This document shows, piece after piece, positions 24,810 through 34,202 of a stretch of DNA of 64,000 nt (positions are counted from its first letter, which is position 1; the number at the start of each line of letters is the position of its first letter). The stretch covers positions 112,713-176,712 of the forward strand of contig JAIRVP010000064.1 of NCBI GenBank assembly GCA_031253835.1. The letters run 5' to 3'. Origin of the DNA: Burkholderia sp. (GTDB lineage: Bacteria; Pseudomonadota; Gammaproteobacteria; Burkholderiales; Burkholderiaceae). A model generated the notes under the pieces. It was not told the DNA's origin and made no database searches. It worked only from the letters and a program-made list of their open reading frames with translations. The translations under genes were made by a program, and so were the position numbers.

Positions 24810-24944
24810 GGCGGACTCTGAAGGGGGGCGGGCGCGTGCCGTCTGTGCAGCACTGCGGGCTAGTGTTGTCGGCACCGCGCCCCCGGTCAAATCCGCAGAA
24901 AAAGGGGAGTGTCATCACTCCCGCAAATGATGGTCGGCGTGCCG

Positions 24945-25835
24945 CTACGCTGTGCCGGCCTGCAGCAGCGCGATCATCCGCTGCGCGAGCGGCGGCACGT
25001 ACGCGCCCGCGCGGTGCATCGCGCCGATGCGGCGGTCCAGCTCGAGCTCGCCGGCCTTCAGGTCGAGCGCACGCAGCCCGGTCACCTGGTCGAGCGCGTC
25101 GGCGCCGCCGACGCACAGCAGCGACGTGCCGCGCAGCAGCTGCAGCAGCGACGTATTGCCGAAATCCGTCTCGACGCGCAGGCGTGGCGTCGGCAGCCCG
25201 CGCGCGCGGAATGCGTCGTCGATCCGGTGCCGCACCGGAATGGTCGCTTCCGGCAACAGCCATTCCTGGTCGGCGAGATCCGCGAGCGTGAGCGCGCGCT
25301 TGCGCTGCAGCGGGTGCGCGGCGTCGGCGAGCACCGTCAGCCGGTCGTCGAACAGCGCGATGGTGTCGAGCGCGGTGTCCGGCTGCTGCGGCTCGGGCGC
25401 GACTACCAGGTCGAGTTCGCCGGCCGCGAGCAGGTCGAGCAGCTCGCGCGCGAGCCGGCAGCGCAGCCGCAGCCGCGCGGCCGGCCGTTCGCGGATCAGC
25501 TGCCGGCATGCGTCGAGCACGAACGCGTTCGGCACGGTCGGCGAATAGCCGATCCGCACGATGCCCTGTTCGCCGCCGCGGATCGCGCGCATCTCCTGCA
25601 TCGCATCGTCGAATTCGAGCGCGATCCGCTGCGCGCGGGTGACGAAGCGCGCGCCGGCCGGCGTCGGCGTCATCCCGTTCGCGGTGCGCTCGAACAGCGT
25701 CACGCCGACCTGCGCCTCCAGCCGCTGCACGGCCTTCGTCAGCGCGGGCTGCGACAGCCCCAGCGCCTCGGCCGCCTTGCCGATGCTGCCGTGCCGCTCC
25801 ACGGCCAGCAGGTACTCCAGGTCGCGCGTATCCAT
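24945..25835 (-). CDS. LysR-family transcriptional regulator
   Basis: This 296-residue LysR protein begins MDTRDLEYLLAVERHGSIGK, has the helix-turn-helix LGLSQPALTKAVQRLEAQVG and a full effector-binding domain (IVRIGYSPTVPNAFVLDACR onward). It is divergent from the CoA-ligase operon with 102 bp between starts, which is the classic arrangement for a LysR activator and its target. Confidence 0.9.
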   Translation of the reverse strand: MDTRDLEYLLAVERHGSIGKAAEALGLSQPALTKAVQRLEAQVGVTLFERTANGMTPTPAGARFVTRAQRIALEFDDAMQEMRAIRGGEQGIVRIGYSPTVPNAFVLDACRQLIRERPAARLRLRCRLARELLDLLAAGELDLVVAPEPQQPDTALDTIALFDDRLTVLADAAHPLQRKRALTLADLADQEWLLPEATIPVRHRIDDAFRARGLPTPRLRVETDFGNTSLLQLLRGTSLLCVGGADALDQVTGLRALDLKAGELELDRRIGAMHRAGAYVPPLAQRMIALLQAGTA

Positions 25836-25869
25836 CGAGGGGATTCCTGTCGGTTATGACTTTATATCC

Positions 25870-25899
25870 GGTGATGCATTGTGGTGATGCCTCGGCATC
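25870..25899. promoter_or_regulatory. Repeats in LysR / CoA-ligase divergent promoter
   Basis: GGTGATGC occurs twice (25870-25877 and 25883-25890), and GATGCC-TC-GGCATC forms an inverted repeat at 25886-25899. TTTATATCCG just before them (25861-25870) repeats a 10-mer also found at 14072-14081 in the iacC promoter. These are candidate LysR contacts in the 102-bp divergent region. Confidence 0.4.
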
Positions 25900-25937
25900 T
25901 TACAGACTGGCGGCACTGTTCGACCAGGAGATTCGCT

Positions 25938-27491
25938 TTGAGCTTCGCCTACTTCCTGCGGCGCGCGGCCTGCTACTGGGGCAGCCAGCCCGCCGTGATC
26001 CACCGTGACCGCGCCGTCACGTACCGTCAGCTCGACGAGCGTTCGACGCGGCTCGCGAACGCGCTGCGCGGCCTCGGCTTCGTGCGCGGCGACCGTATCG
26101 CCGTGCAGTCGCGCAACTGCATCGAGCTCGTCGAGATCGAATGCGCGCTGTACAAGGCCGGCCTCGTGAAGGCCGCGCTGAACCCGCGCTTCACGGCGGC
26201 CGAGGCCGCCGACGTCGTCGGCAACTGCACGCCCGTCGCGTTCATCGGCGGGCGCGGCTATACGGACTACACGCCCGATTCGCCGGGCTTCGGGTCGATC
26301 GAGCGGTTCGTGTCGCTCGACGGCGCGGTGTCCGGCTATCTCGACTATGACACGCTGCTCGCGAAGGGGAGCGATACGCTGCCCGACTACACGCCGGCGG
26401 CCGACGACCTCGCGGTGCTGCACTTCTCGTCCGGCTCGACCGGGCGCATCAAGGCCGCGATGCAGAGCTACGGCAACCGGCTCGCGTCGCTGCGCAAGAT
26501 CGTGCTCGGGATGGATCGCCCCGCGCAGCCGGGCGACCGGCTCGCGCTGATCGGGCCGATCACGCACGCGTCGGGGATGCTGATGCAGCCGTACCTGTTC
26601 TGCGGCGCGACGCTCGTGCTGTTCGACACGTTCGAGCCCGCGCATTTTCTCGCCGAAGTCGCGCGCCAGCGCATCACGCACACGTTCATGGTGCCGGCGA
26701 TGGTCAACATGCTGCTGAACGTGCCCGAGCTCGCGCAGGCCGACCTGCGCAGCCTGAAGGTGCTCGGCTACGGCGCGGCGCCGATGGCGCCGGCGCGCAT
26801 CGAGGAAGCCTGGGCGCGCATCGGCCCCGTGCTGTCGCAAGGCTATGGCGCGAGCGAATCGACGTCGGGTGTCACGCGGCTCGGCATCGCCGATCACGCG
26901 CATGCGCTGCTGCACGACCGCGAGCGGCTCGCGTCGTGCGGCCGGCCGCTGGGCGAAACCGAGGTGCGCGTGGTCGACGCCGACGGGCGCGAAGTCGAAG
27001 GCGACGCGATCGGCGAGATCGTGATTCGCGGCGCGGACGTGTTCCACGGCTACTGGAACGCGCCGGAGCTGACGCGCGAGGTGCTGGTCGACGGCTGGCT
27101 GCATACCGGCGACCTCGCGCGCACCGATCGCGAAGGCTTCATCTACCTGGTCGACCGCAAGCACGACATGGTCATTTCGGGCGGCTTCAACGTGTATCCG
27201 ACCGAAGTCGAATCCGCGCTGTACCGGCATGAGGACGTGCTCGAAGCGTGCGTGATCGGCGTGCCCGACGACAAGTGGGGCGAGGCCGTGCGGGCCGTCG
27301 TCGTGCTGCGTTCGGGCCGCAGCGTGCAGGCGGCCGATCTCGTCGCGCACTGCCGCGCGCAGCTCGCCGACTACAAGGTGCCGCGCGCCATCGATTTCGT
27401 CGCGGAGCTGCCGAAGAACGCGAGCGGCAAGATCGCCCGCAAGCTCGTGCGCGAGCCGTACTGGAACGGCGTCACGCGCCGCGTCAACTGA
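25938..27491 (+). CDS. AMP-forming acyl-CoA synthetase
   Basis: This 517-residue ANL-family ligase activates a carboxylic acid to its CoA thioester. Motifs seen are the phosphate loop HFSSGSTGRIK, QGYGASESTSG (A5), WLHTGDLARTDREGFIYLVD (A7), ISGGFNVYPTEVE (A8) and the catalytic Lys in LPKNASGKIARK (A10). The start is taken as TTG 25938 because AGGAG lies 7 bases before it and no in-frame ATG has a comparable site. It heads an operon with an acyl-CoA dehydrogenase, a CoA-transferase, an MFS carrier and a porin, under the divergent LysR gene. Confidence 0.9.
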   Translation: MSFAYFLRRAACYWGSQPAVIHRDRAVTYRQLDERSTRLANALRGLGFVRGDRIAVQSRNCIELVEIECALYKAGLVKAALNPRFTAAEAADVVGNCTPVAFIGGRGYTDYTPDSPGFGSIERFVSLDGAVSGYLDYDTLLAKGSDTLPDYTPAADDLAVLHFSSGSTGRIKAAMQSYGNRLASLRKIVLGMDRPAQPGDRLALIGPITHASGMLMQPYLFCGATLVLFDTFEPAHFLAEVARQRITHTFMVPAMVNMLLNVPELAQADLRSLKVLGYGAAPMAPARIEEAWARIGPVLSQGYGASESTSGVTRLGIADHAHALLHDRERLASCGRPLGETEVRVVDADGREVEGDAIGEIVIRGADVFHGYWNAPELTREVLVDGWLHTGDLARTDREGFIYLVDRKHDMVISGGFNVYPTEVESALYRHEDVLEACVIGVPDDKWGEAVRAVVVLRSGRSVQAADLVAHCRAQLADYKVPRAIDFVAELPKNASGKIARKLVREPYWNGVTRRVN

Positions 27492-27502
27492 AGGAGCCCG
27501 CC

Positions 27503-28690
27503 ATGTTCGATCATCTGCAACGCCCCGAATTCGTCGCGCTGCGCGCGGCCGTGCTGCGCTTCGTCGACGACGAACTGCGCCCGATCGAGCGCGAGCTGCG
27601 GCTCGACTCGGAAGACGTCTGGCCGCGCGACGTGCTGCGTCGCGTATGGCAACGCTCGGCCGCGCTCGGTTTCTACACCGCGAGCCTGCCCGTCGAGATC
27701 GGCGGCCAGGGGCTGTCGATCGCCGAGGTCTGCGCGCTGAAGGCCGACCTGGCCGCGTGCGGCGCGGCACTCGCGCCGCACGTGCTCGGCGAGCTCGGTG
27801 GGCCGCCGCGTATCGGCAACATGCTGAAGTACGCGACGCCCGCGCAGCTCGAACGCTATTTCAAGCCGGTGATGCGCGGCGAGAAGTCGACGTGCTTCGC
27901 GCTGACCGAGCCGCACTCGGGCTCGGACGCGATGAGCATCCGCACGACGGCGGTCGAGGACGGCGATTCGCTCGTCATCAACGGCACGAAGCATTACATC
28001 AGCGGCGCGCCGTTCGCCGATTTCGCGATCGTGATGTGCGTGACCGATGCGAGCACGACGCCGCCGCAGATCACGGCCGTGCTCGTCGATCTCGACTTGC
28101 CCGGCGTGAGCGTCGAGCACGAGTACGTGCCGATGTCGGGCCAGCACATCGACGCGGACATCCGCTTCGTCGACGTGCGCGTGCCGCGCGAGAACGTGTT
28201 CGGCGGCGTCGGCAGCGGCTTCCGGCTCGGCATGTCGCGCATCAACGTGAACCGGCTGCTGCATTGCCCGACGATGCTCGGCCTCGCGATGTCCGCGTAT
28301 CGCGCGTCGCTCGAGCATGCGCGCACGCGCCGGCAGTTCGGCGGGCCGATCGCGCGCTTCCAGGCGATCCAGCACATGCTCGCCGACATGGCCGCCGCGC
28401 TGTGGGCGTGCGAAAGCATGATCGCGCACACGGCCGCGCTGGCCGATGCGGGCGCCGACCTGCGGATGACGGCGTCCGCATGCAAGCTGTACGTGTCGGA
28501 GCGCTGCTTCGAAGTGGCGGACAAGGCCGTGCAGATCCACGGCAACGTCGGCGTGACGCGCGGCCACCCGGTCGAACAGACGTTCCGCAAGCTGCGGATG
28601 TTCAGGATCCTGACCGGCACGAGCGAGATCCAGCGCAACGCGATCGCGAAGGCGATTCTCGAACCGGCCGGCGCGGGGCGCGAAGCATGA
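27503..28690 (+). CDS. Acyl-CoA dehydrogenase family protein with atypical active site
   Basis: This 395-residue flavoprotein shows the family signatures CFALTEPHSGSDA (FAD binding), ARTRRQFGGPIARFQAIQHM and GNVGVTRGHPVEQTFRKLRM. The usual catalytic Glu just before GTxEIQR is Thr here (RILTGTSEIQRN), and the alternative Glu on helix G found in isovaleryl-CoA dehydrogenases aligns with Asn (INVNRLLH). So either another base is used or the reaction is not standard dehydrogenation. It follows the ligase by 11 bp with an AAGGAG site and overlaps the CoA-transferase gene by 4 bp. Confidence 0.88.
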   Translation: MFDHLQRPEFVALRAAVLRFVDDELRPIERELRLDSEDVWPRDVLRRVWQRSAALGFYTASLPVEIGGQGLSIAEVCALKADLAACGAALAPHVLGELGGPPRIGNMLKYATPAQLERYFKPVMRGEKSTCFALTEPHSGSDAMSIRTTAVEDGDSLVINGTKHYISGAPFADFAIVMCVTDASTTPPQITAVLVDLDLPGVSVEHEYVPMSGQHIDADIRFVDVRVPRENVFGGVGSGFRLGMSRINVNRLLHCPTMLGLAMSAYRASLEHARTRRQFGGPIARFQAIQHMLADMAAALWACESMIAHTAALADAGADLRMTASACKLYVSERCFEVADKAVQIHGNVGVTRGHPVEQTFRKLRMFRILTGTSEIQRNAIAKAILEPAGAGREA

Positions 28691-29823
28691 CAGCCCGCGA
28701 CGATGCATGGCCGGCCGGCGACGATCACGCGCCCGCCTGGTCGTGCCTGCGCGGCGTGCGGATCATCGATGCCGGCCAGTTGCTGCCGGGGCCGCATGCG
28801 TGCGCGCTGCTGCGCCAGCTCGGCGCCGACGTGATCAAGGTCGAGCCGCCGGGCGGCGACGCGCTGCGGCAGTTCGGCGCCGACACGTTCGCGCAGTTCA
28901 ACCGCGGCAAGCGCTCGATCGTGCTCGACCTGAAGACGCCCGACGGCCGCGCGCGCTTTCTCGATCTCGTGCGCGACGCCGATGCGGTGGTCGAAGGCAA
29001 CCGGCCGGGCGTGATGGCGCGGCTCGGGCTCGATTACGCGGCGCTGTCCCGTGCGAACCCGCGCGTCGTGCTGTGCTCGATCACCGGCTACGGGCAGGAC
29101 GGCCCGTATGCGAACCGCCCCGGCCACGACCTGAATTTCCTCGCCGATGCCGGCTACTGGGCGGTGCCCGTGCAACTGCATGACACCGTCGCGCGGCCGC
29201 GCGTGCGGCTTGCCGATCACGCAGCCGCGATGCATGCGGCGCTCGCGCTCGCCGTCGCCGTGATGAGCGCCCGCGCGAACGGGTTCGGCCAGCATCTCGA
29301 CGTGTCGATTCACGACGTGATGTTCGCGTGGACCGCGCCGGCCGCATGGGCGCTGCGCACGGGCCGCGATACACCGGACACCGCGCGCTGGGTGATGCCC
29401 GACAACGACCTGTTCAGGACGGCCGACGGGCGGCACATCGTGCTCGCGACGCTCGAGGACAAGTTCTGGGCCGCGTTTGCCGATGCGCTCGGCGACGCAT
29501 ATCCGGCGCTGCGCGACCCGCGCTACGCCCAGCGCGCGGGCCGTCAGCAGCACCGGTACGCACTCGGCGCGCTGCTGCGCACGACGTTCGCGACGCGCAC
29601 GCAGCGTGAATGGATGCGCGTGCTCGGACCGCTCGCGCTGCCCGTATCGCCGCTGCCCGATCCCGGCGAGGTATTCGACGATCCGCACGTGCGGGCCCGC
29701 GGCGTCGCGCGCGAGGTGGCGGAAGACCACACGCTCGCGGTGCGCTTCCCGGTGAAGTTCTCGCTCGGCTTGCCGGACGGCGACGACCGTGTGCCGGCGC
29801 CCGGCGAGCACGGCGGCGGATAG
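28687..29823 (+). CDS. CaiB/BaiF-type (family III) CoA-transferase
   Basis: This 378-residue enzyme moves CoA between carboxylic acids. It has the family start GVRIIDAGQLLPGPHACALL, IKVEPPGGDALR, the LNRGKRSIVLDLK-like FNRGKRSIVLDLK, and the catalytic Asp in NRPGHDLNFLADAG. Coupling to the acyl-CoA dehydrogenase gene (ATGA overlap) suggests that it recycles CoA from product to substrate. Ligase, dehydrogenase and CaiB-type transferase together recall the caiABC carnitine scheme, but the substrate is not known. Confidence 0.9.
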   Translation: MTARDDAWPAGDDHAPAWSCLRGVRIIDAGQLLPGPHACALLRQLGADVIKVEPPGGDALRQFGADTFAQFNRGKRSIVLDLKTPDGRARFLDLVRDADAVVEGNRPGVMARLGLDYAALSRANPRVVLCSITGYGQDGPYANRPGHDLNFLADAGYWAVPVQLHDTVARPRVRLADHAAAMHAALALAVAVMSARANGFGQHLDVSIHDVMFAWTAPAAWALRTGRDTPDTARWVMPDNDLFRTADGRHIVLATLEDKFWAAFADALGDAYPALRDPRYAQRAGRQQHRYALGALLRTTFATRTQREWMRVLGPLALPVSPLPDPGEVFDDPHVRARGVAREVAEDHTLAVRFPVKFSLGLPDGDDRVPAPGEHGGG

Positions 29824-29867
29824 CGCGACGCACCCGGCCGCCCACGACAACGAAACAGGAGACAGCC

Positions 29868-31166
29868 ATGACGAATGGCGCGCAATACCGCCCCGGACGG
29901 GCGTGGTCCATCGCGACGATGCTCGCGCTGATGATGCTGGTGAATTTTCTCGACAAGGTCGTGCTCGGCCTCGTGTCGGTGCCGATGATGCGCGACCTGC
30001 ATCTCAGCCCGACGCAGTTCGGCGTGATCGGCGGCAGCCTCAACTGGCTGTTTGCGGTCGCGGCGGTCGCGGGCGGCATCGCCGCGAACCGCTGGCCCGC
30101 GAAATGGCTGCTGCTCGCGATGGCGGCCGCGTGGGCGCTGCTGCAGCTGCCGATGCTCGCCGCGAGCTCGATCTGGGTCGTCATCGCGTGCCGCGTGCTG
30201 CTCGGCATCGGCGAAGGGCCCGCGTCGCCGGTCGCGACGCACGCGATCTACAAGTGGTTTCCCGATACGCGGCGCAATCTCCCCGTCGCGCTGCTGCACC
30301 AGGGCAGCGCGCTCGGCCTGCTGATCGCGGGGCTCTCGATTCCGGTCATCACGACCCACTGGGGCTGGCGCGCGAACTTCGCGGTGCTGGCGCTGCTCGG
30401 CGCGGTGTGGTGCATCGCGTGGGCCGTGGTCGGCGAGGAGGGCGCGCTGTCGCGGGCGCCACGCGCGGCCGGCGGCGACCGCGTGCCGTACGGGCGGCTG
30501 CTGACCGACCGCACGGTGCTCGGCAACTTCCTCGGCCATTTCGCGGCGAACTGGATTCTCGCGATGACGCTCACGTGGATGCCGACCTACCTGCAGCTCG
30601 GGCTCGGCTTCGGGCCGCACGAGGCCGGCCGGATGTTCGCGCTGTTCGTCGCGGTCACGTCGCCGCTCAGCCTCGCGCTCGCGTGGCTGTCGCAATCGCT
30701 GCTCGCACGCGGGATGCCGTCGCGGCACGGGCGCGGCACGTTCATCGCGGTCACGCTCGCGATCGCCGGCGCGATGCTGGCGCTGCTGCCGGTGCCGGAG
30801 ATGCCGCGCGCCGCGAAGCTCGTGCTGCTGACGCTCGGCAGCGGGCTGACGCTGACGATGTACTCGATCGGCCCCGCGATGCTCGCCGAAGTGACGCCGG
30901 ATGCGCAGCGCGGCGGCGTGCTCGCGCTCAGCAACGGCTTCGCATCGCTCGCGGGCCTCGGCGCGCCGGTCATTACCGGAATGCTGATCGAGGGCGCCGG
31001 CGCATCGGTCGCGCACGGCTTCGAGCAGGCGAGCCTCGTGTGCGGCGTCGTGCTGGTCGCATGCGGCGTGCTCGGCGCCTGGTGCCTCGATCCGCAGCGC
31101 TCGTTGCGGCGCCTCGCTGGCGACACGGAACACGCCGCGCCGCCGGTCGGCGCGTGCGGCCGCTAG
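29868..31166 (+). CDS. MFS transporter (ACS-like anion:cation symporter)
   Basis: This 432-residue inner-membrane carrier has about 12 hydrophobic segments, beginning ATMLALMMLVNFLDKVVLGL, and the loop GIGEGPASPVATHAIYKWFP near residue 110 that is typical of the anion:cation symporter family (phthalate, hexuronate, galactonate carriers). The ATG follows AGGAGACAGCC. It is in line with the CoA ligase operon and is followed by a porin, so it likely imports the acid that the ligase activates. Confidence 0.9.
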   Translation: MTNGAQYRPGRAWSIATMLALMMLVNFLDKVVLGLVSVPMMRDLHLSPTQFGVIGGSLNWLFAVAAVAGGIAANRWPAKWLLLAMAAAWALLQLPMLAASSIWVVIACRVLLGIGEGPASPVATHAIYKWFPDTRRNLPVALLHQGSALGLLIAGLSIPVITTHWGWRANFAVLALLGAVWCIAWAVVGEEGALSRAPRAAGGDRVPYGRLLTDRTVLGNFLGHFAANWILAMTLTWMPTYLQLGLGFGPHEAGRMFALFVAVTSPLSLALAWLSQSLLARGMPSRHGRGTFIAVTLAIAGAMLALLPVPEMPRAAKLVLLTLGSGLTLTMYSIGPAMLAEVTPDAQRGGVLALSNGFASLAGLGAPVITGMLIEGAGASVAHGFEQASLVCGVVLVACGVLGAWCLDPQRSLRRLAGDTEHAAPPVGACGR

Positions 31167-31279
31167 CACCGCATATCGCTTCACATCGCTTTCGGCGTGC
31201 GGCCCGCTTGCCGGGCGGCACCGCCTTTCGACGGTAGCAGCACCACGATACGCCGCGCGACGACGCGGCAGGAGGAGAC

Positions 31280-32338
31280 ATGAAGAAGATGCTTGCAGCG
31301 GCGCTGGTCGGCGCGCTGTGCGGAAGTGCGCACGCGCAGTCGAGCGTGACGCTGTTCGGCCGGATCGGCGGCGGCGTGCGTTGGGTCAACGGGTTGCCGG
31401 GCGGCAGCCAGGTCGGCTTCAACAACAACATCATCGCGGGCAACGAGTTCGGCATTCGCGGCCGGGAGGATCTCGGCAACGGGCTGAAGGCGCTGTTCGT
31501 GCTCGACGGCGCGTTCAACAGCGGCACCGGTGCGCTGAAGACGTCCGGCATGCTGTTCTCGCAGGCTGCGTACGTCGGCCTTGCCGGCGATTTCGGCCGC
31601 GTGACGTTCGGCCGACAGTTCAACGTCGCGGAGGATCTCGGCATCGCGCTCGATCCGCTCGGCGGGCGCGGGCAGTCGCTTGCGGTCGAACCGGGGGTGC
31701 TGTTCGACGGCAACTTCTTCACGCTCGATTCGCGCTTCAACAACACGATCAAGTATCTCGGGCAGGTGGGCGGCTTGCGGTTCGGTGCGAACTACTCGCC
31801 CGGCGGCGTCGCGGGCAGCGCGCATGCGGGCACCAGCTATTCGACGGCCGCGATGTACACGTATTCGGACCTGATGGGCGGCGTGTCGTATGCGAAGACG
31901 TACAGCCCGGACGGCTCGCAATCCGCGCAGACGATCCAGGCGGGCGGTACGCTGCAGCTCGGCCGCGCGCGTTTCTACCTGAGCTATGCGTCGCTGAACG
32001 TGCGCGCGAACAAGGCCGGTGCGCCGTCGCGGCGCGACGATATTCCGTCGTTCGGCGTCGTCGTGCAGCCGCTGCCGGCGCTGCAGTTGAGCGCGGCCGC
32101 GTTCTACGATCGCGCGCGCAATCTCGGCAACGTGCAGGGCGCGGACGGCCACAAGCTGACGACCTACGCGATCGCCGAGTACTTCCTGTCGAAGCGGACC
32201 GAGCTGTATGTCGAAGTCGATCGAAACGGGATGACCGGCGCATACATGCGCGACCCGGCGACGATCGCGGCACTGAACCTGCGGCGCGGCGCGAGTGCGA
32301 CGACCGGTGTGTCGATCGGGCTGATGACACAGTTCTGA
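31280..32338 (+). CDS. General porin
   Basis: This 352-residue porin has a signal peptide (MKKMLAAALVGALCGSAHAQ, cut after AHA), first strand SSVTLFGRIGGGVRWV, FGIRGREDLGNGLKALFVLD near residue 60, and a terminal Phe (IGLMTQF). The ATG follows GGAGGAGAC. It is the second of three similar porins in the window, each next to a different transport set, and is co-directional with the MFS/CoA-ligase operon. Confidence 0.92.
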   Translation: MKKMLAAALVGALCGSAHAQSSVTLFGRIGGGVRWVNGLPGGSQVGFNNNIIAGNEFGIRGREDLGNGLKALFVLDGAFNSGTGALKTSGMLFSQAAYVGLAGDFGRVTFGRQFNVAEDLGIALDPLGGRGQSLAVEPGVLFDGNFFTLDSRFNNTIKYLGQVGGLRFGANYSPGGVAGSAHAGTSYSTAAMYTYSDLMGGVSYAKTYSPDGSQSAQTIQAGGTLQLGRARFYLSYASLNVRANKAGAPSRRDDIPSFGVVVQPLPALQLSAAAFYDRARNLGNVQGADGHKLTTYAIAEYFLSKRTELYVEVDRNGMTGAYMRDPATIAALNLRRGASATTGVSIGLMTQF

Positions 32339-32378
32339 GGTTTTCCCATCAACGGCTTTCAAGGAGCGTGATCCGATC

Positions 32379-32780
32379 ATGCGTACTTCATTCCGACTTG
32401 CCCTGACGCTGCTGACGGCAGCGTGCTGGAGCATCGCCGCGCAGGCGCAACCCGATGCTGCAAGCGCGGCGGCTCCGTCATCGGCGGCCCCGGTTGCGCA
32501 GGCATCCGCGCCAATGCAAGCGCCGGCATCGGCCGGCTTGTCGCCGTCGCAGCGCAAGGCGGCCGACCGCAAGCTGAAGCGTCGCGTCAGCACGGCGCTG
32601 GCCCGGACGAAAAACCTGAACGTGGCGCGCATCCTCGTGCGCGTGCGCGACGGAGGTGTGACGCTGTCCGGCTCGGTCACCGATACGACGCAGGCGAATC
32701 TCGCGGCGACGGTCGCACGGGGCGTCGACGGCGTGACGTCGGTGTCGAACCAGTTGCGTATCGACGGCCAGCAGCAGTAA
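32379..32780 (+). CDS. Secreted BON-domain protein
   Basis: This 133-residue protein has a signal peptide (cut after QAQA near residue 23), a 30-residue Ala/Pro/Ser linker, and one BON domain from about residue 65 to the end (ALARTKNLNVARILVRVRDG, VTLSGSVTD, ARGVDGVTSVSNQLRI). BON domains bind phospholipid or cell-envelope surfaces, as in OsmY. It lies 40 bp after the porin gene and probably acts in the periplasm. Nothing links it directly to the catabolic operon. Confidence 0.87.
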   Translation: MRTSFRLALTLLTAACWSIAAQAQPDAASAAAPSSAAPVAQASAPMQAPASAGLSPSQRKAADRKLKRRVSTALARTKNLNVARILVRVRDGGVTLSGSVTDTTQANLAATVARGVDGVTSVSNQLRIDGQQQ

Positions 32781-32828
32781 TGTCCGGGCACGCCGCCCAT
32801 TCTCTTTCCAAGACGAGGCACTCGTTCA

Positions 32829-34169
32829 ATGCGAATCCATCGACGCTTTACGGCTGATCGGCGCACCCGCCGGTTCGCCGGCACCTTCATGCTGGCCGGC
32901 GGGCTCGCGCTCGCCGCGACCGCTGCACCGGCCATCGCGGCCGACGGCGCGGCGCCGGCGGGCATGATGCAGGGCTTCCCGCCGCCGGCCGACCGGATCG
33001 TCAACAAGAAAAACGCGTTCACGCCGGCCAGCCTGCGCTGGGCGTTGAGCAATACGCGGCTGCTCGCACCGACGGCCGGCATCCGCCACGCGGCCGCGCC
33101 GATGCCGCTCCCCGAGCGGCCGGCGCCCGGCCTCGATGCGCTGCCCGTGACGATCGGCGGGGAAACGCTGACGCTCGACGCGTACTTGCGCGCGACCCAT
33201 ACCGACGGCTTCATCGTGCTGCAGCGCGGCCGGATCGTCTACGAGCGTTATTTCGACGGCTTCCGGCCCGACCAGACGCACGCATGGGCGTCGATGACGA
33301 AATCGGTGACGGGGCTGCTCGCCGCGCAGATGATCGAATCGGGCGTGCTCGACGCGGGCGCGCCGCTGTCGCGCACGGTGCCGGAACTGGCCGACACGCC
33401 GTTCGGCAGCGCGACGCTGCAGCAGAACCTCGACATGGAAGTGCCGACTGCGTATACGCCCGGTATCCCGCCCGATATCGGCCTGTTCGGCGCAGTCGGG
33501 CTGGTGCCGCGCCACGAAGGCGCGCCGGCCAGCATCGCCGACTTCCTGCTGACCGTGCGGCGCGTGCCCGACGTGGCGCCCGGCACCGCATGGTTCTACC
33601 AGAACGGTTCGCCGGAAGCGGTCGCGTGGGCGATGCAGCGCGCGACGGGGCAGTCGTGGAGCGCGCTGGTCGAGCGGTGGCTGTGGCGCGATATCGCGGA
33701 AGACGATGCGTACGTCGCGGTGGACGGTAACGCGATGGCGATGGCCAGCGGCGGGCTGTACACGACGCTGCGCGACGCCGCGCGTTTCGCGGAGCGCGTG
33801 CGCACCGGGCTCGGCGGCGCGCGCGGCACGCTGCCGGCCGTGACGATTCGCGCGGCGCTGCAGCCGGCGCACAACGCGGCGCTGTTCGCGAAGGGCAACG
33901 TGATTCCCGGCAAGGACGGCTATGCGTATCGCGACTACTGGTACCAGGTGAACGACGGCGACGGTTCGTTCGCGGCGGCGGGGCGCTTCGGCCAGTCGAT
34001 CCTCGTCAACCCGAAGACCGCGCTGACGATCGTCAAGTTCTCGTCGTCGCCGGATTTCGCGCCGCGTGCGCTCGATGCGCAGGGCCAGGCGACGCGGCCG
34101 CGCGCGGCGCTCGAACGCGGCGACGCGTTGAGCGTGGTGGCACGGGCGGTCGCGGAGAAATTGCGGTAA
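32829..34169 (+). CDS. Secreted serine hydrolase (class C beta-lactamase / NylB-like)
   Basis: This 446-residue protein has a long signal peptide (RR-containing n-region, then FMLAGGLALAATAAPAIAA) and a penicillin-binding-protein fold domain. The nucleophile S155 and K158 are in WASMTKSVTG, and the YxN motif is WFYQNGSPEA. Family members hydrolyse amide or ester bonds, as in 6-aminohexanoate-dimer hydrolase NylB; the substrate is unknown. A Tat route is possible given the RR pairs, but the typical SRRxFLK pattern is not clean. It is co-directional with the BON gene and converges on the binding-protein gene. Confidence 0.87.
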   Translation: MRIHRRFTADRRTRRFAGTFMLAGGLALAATAAPAIAADGAAPAGMMQGFPPPADRIVNKKNAFTPASLRWALSNTRLLAPTAGIRHAAAPMPLPERPAPGLDALPVTIGGETLTLDAYLRATHTDGFIVLQRGRIVYERYFDGFRPDQTHAWASMTKSVTGLLAAQMIESGVLDAGAPLSRTVPELADTPFGSATLQQNLDMEVPTAYTPGIPPDIGLFGAVGLVPRHEGAPASIADFLLTVRRVPDVAPGTAWFYQNGSPEAVAWAMQRATGQSWSALVERWLWRDIAEDDAYVAVDGNAMAMASGGLYTTLRDAARFAERVRTGLGGARGTLPAVTIRAALQPAHNAALFAKGNVIPGKDGYAYRDYWYQVNDGDGSFAAAGRFGQSILVNPKTALTIVKFSSSPDFAPRALDAQGQATRPRAALERGDALSVVARAVAEKLR

Positions 34170-34202
34170 CGCAACCCCGCCCGCAACCGCACCCGCGCAG
34201 CG

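Noticed and set aside
22362..24821. An 819-codon open frame on the plus strand
   Set aside because: It covers the hydroxyacyl-CoA dehydrogenase and MHS carrier genes out of frame; low-complexity Arg/Ala/Gly content and no ribosome site.
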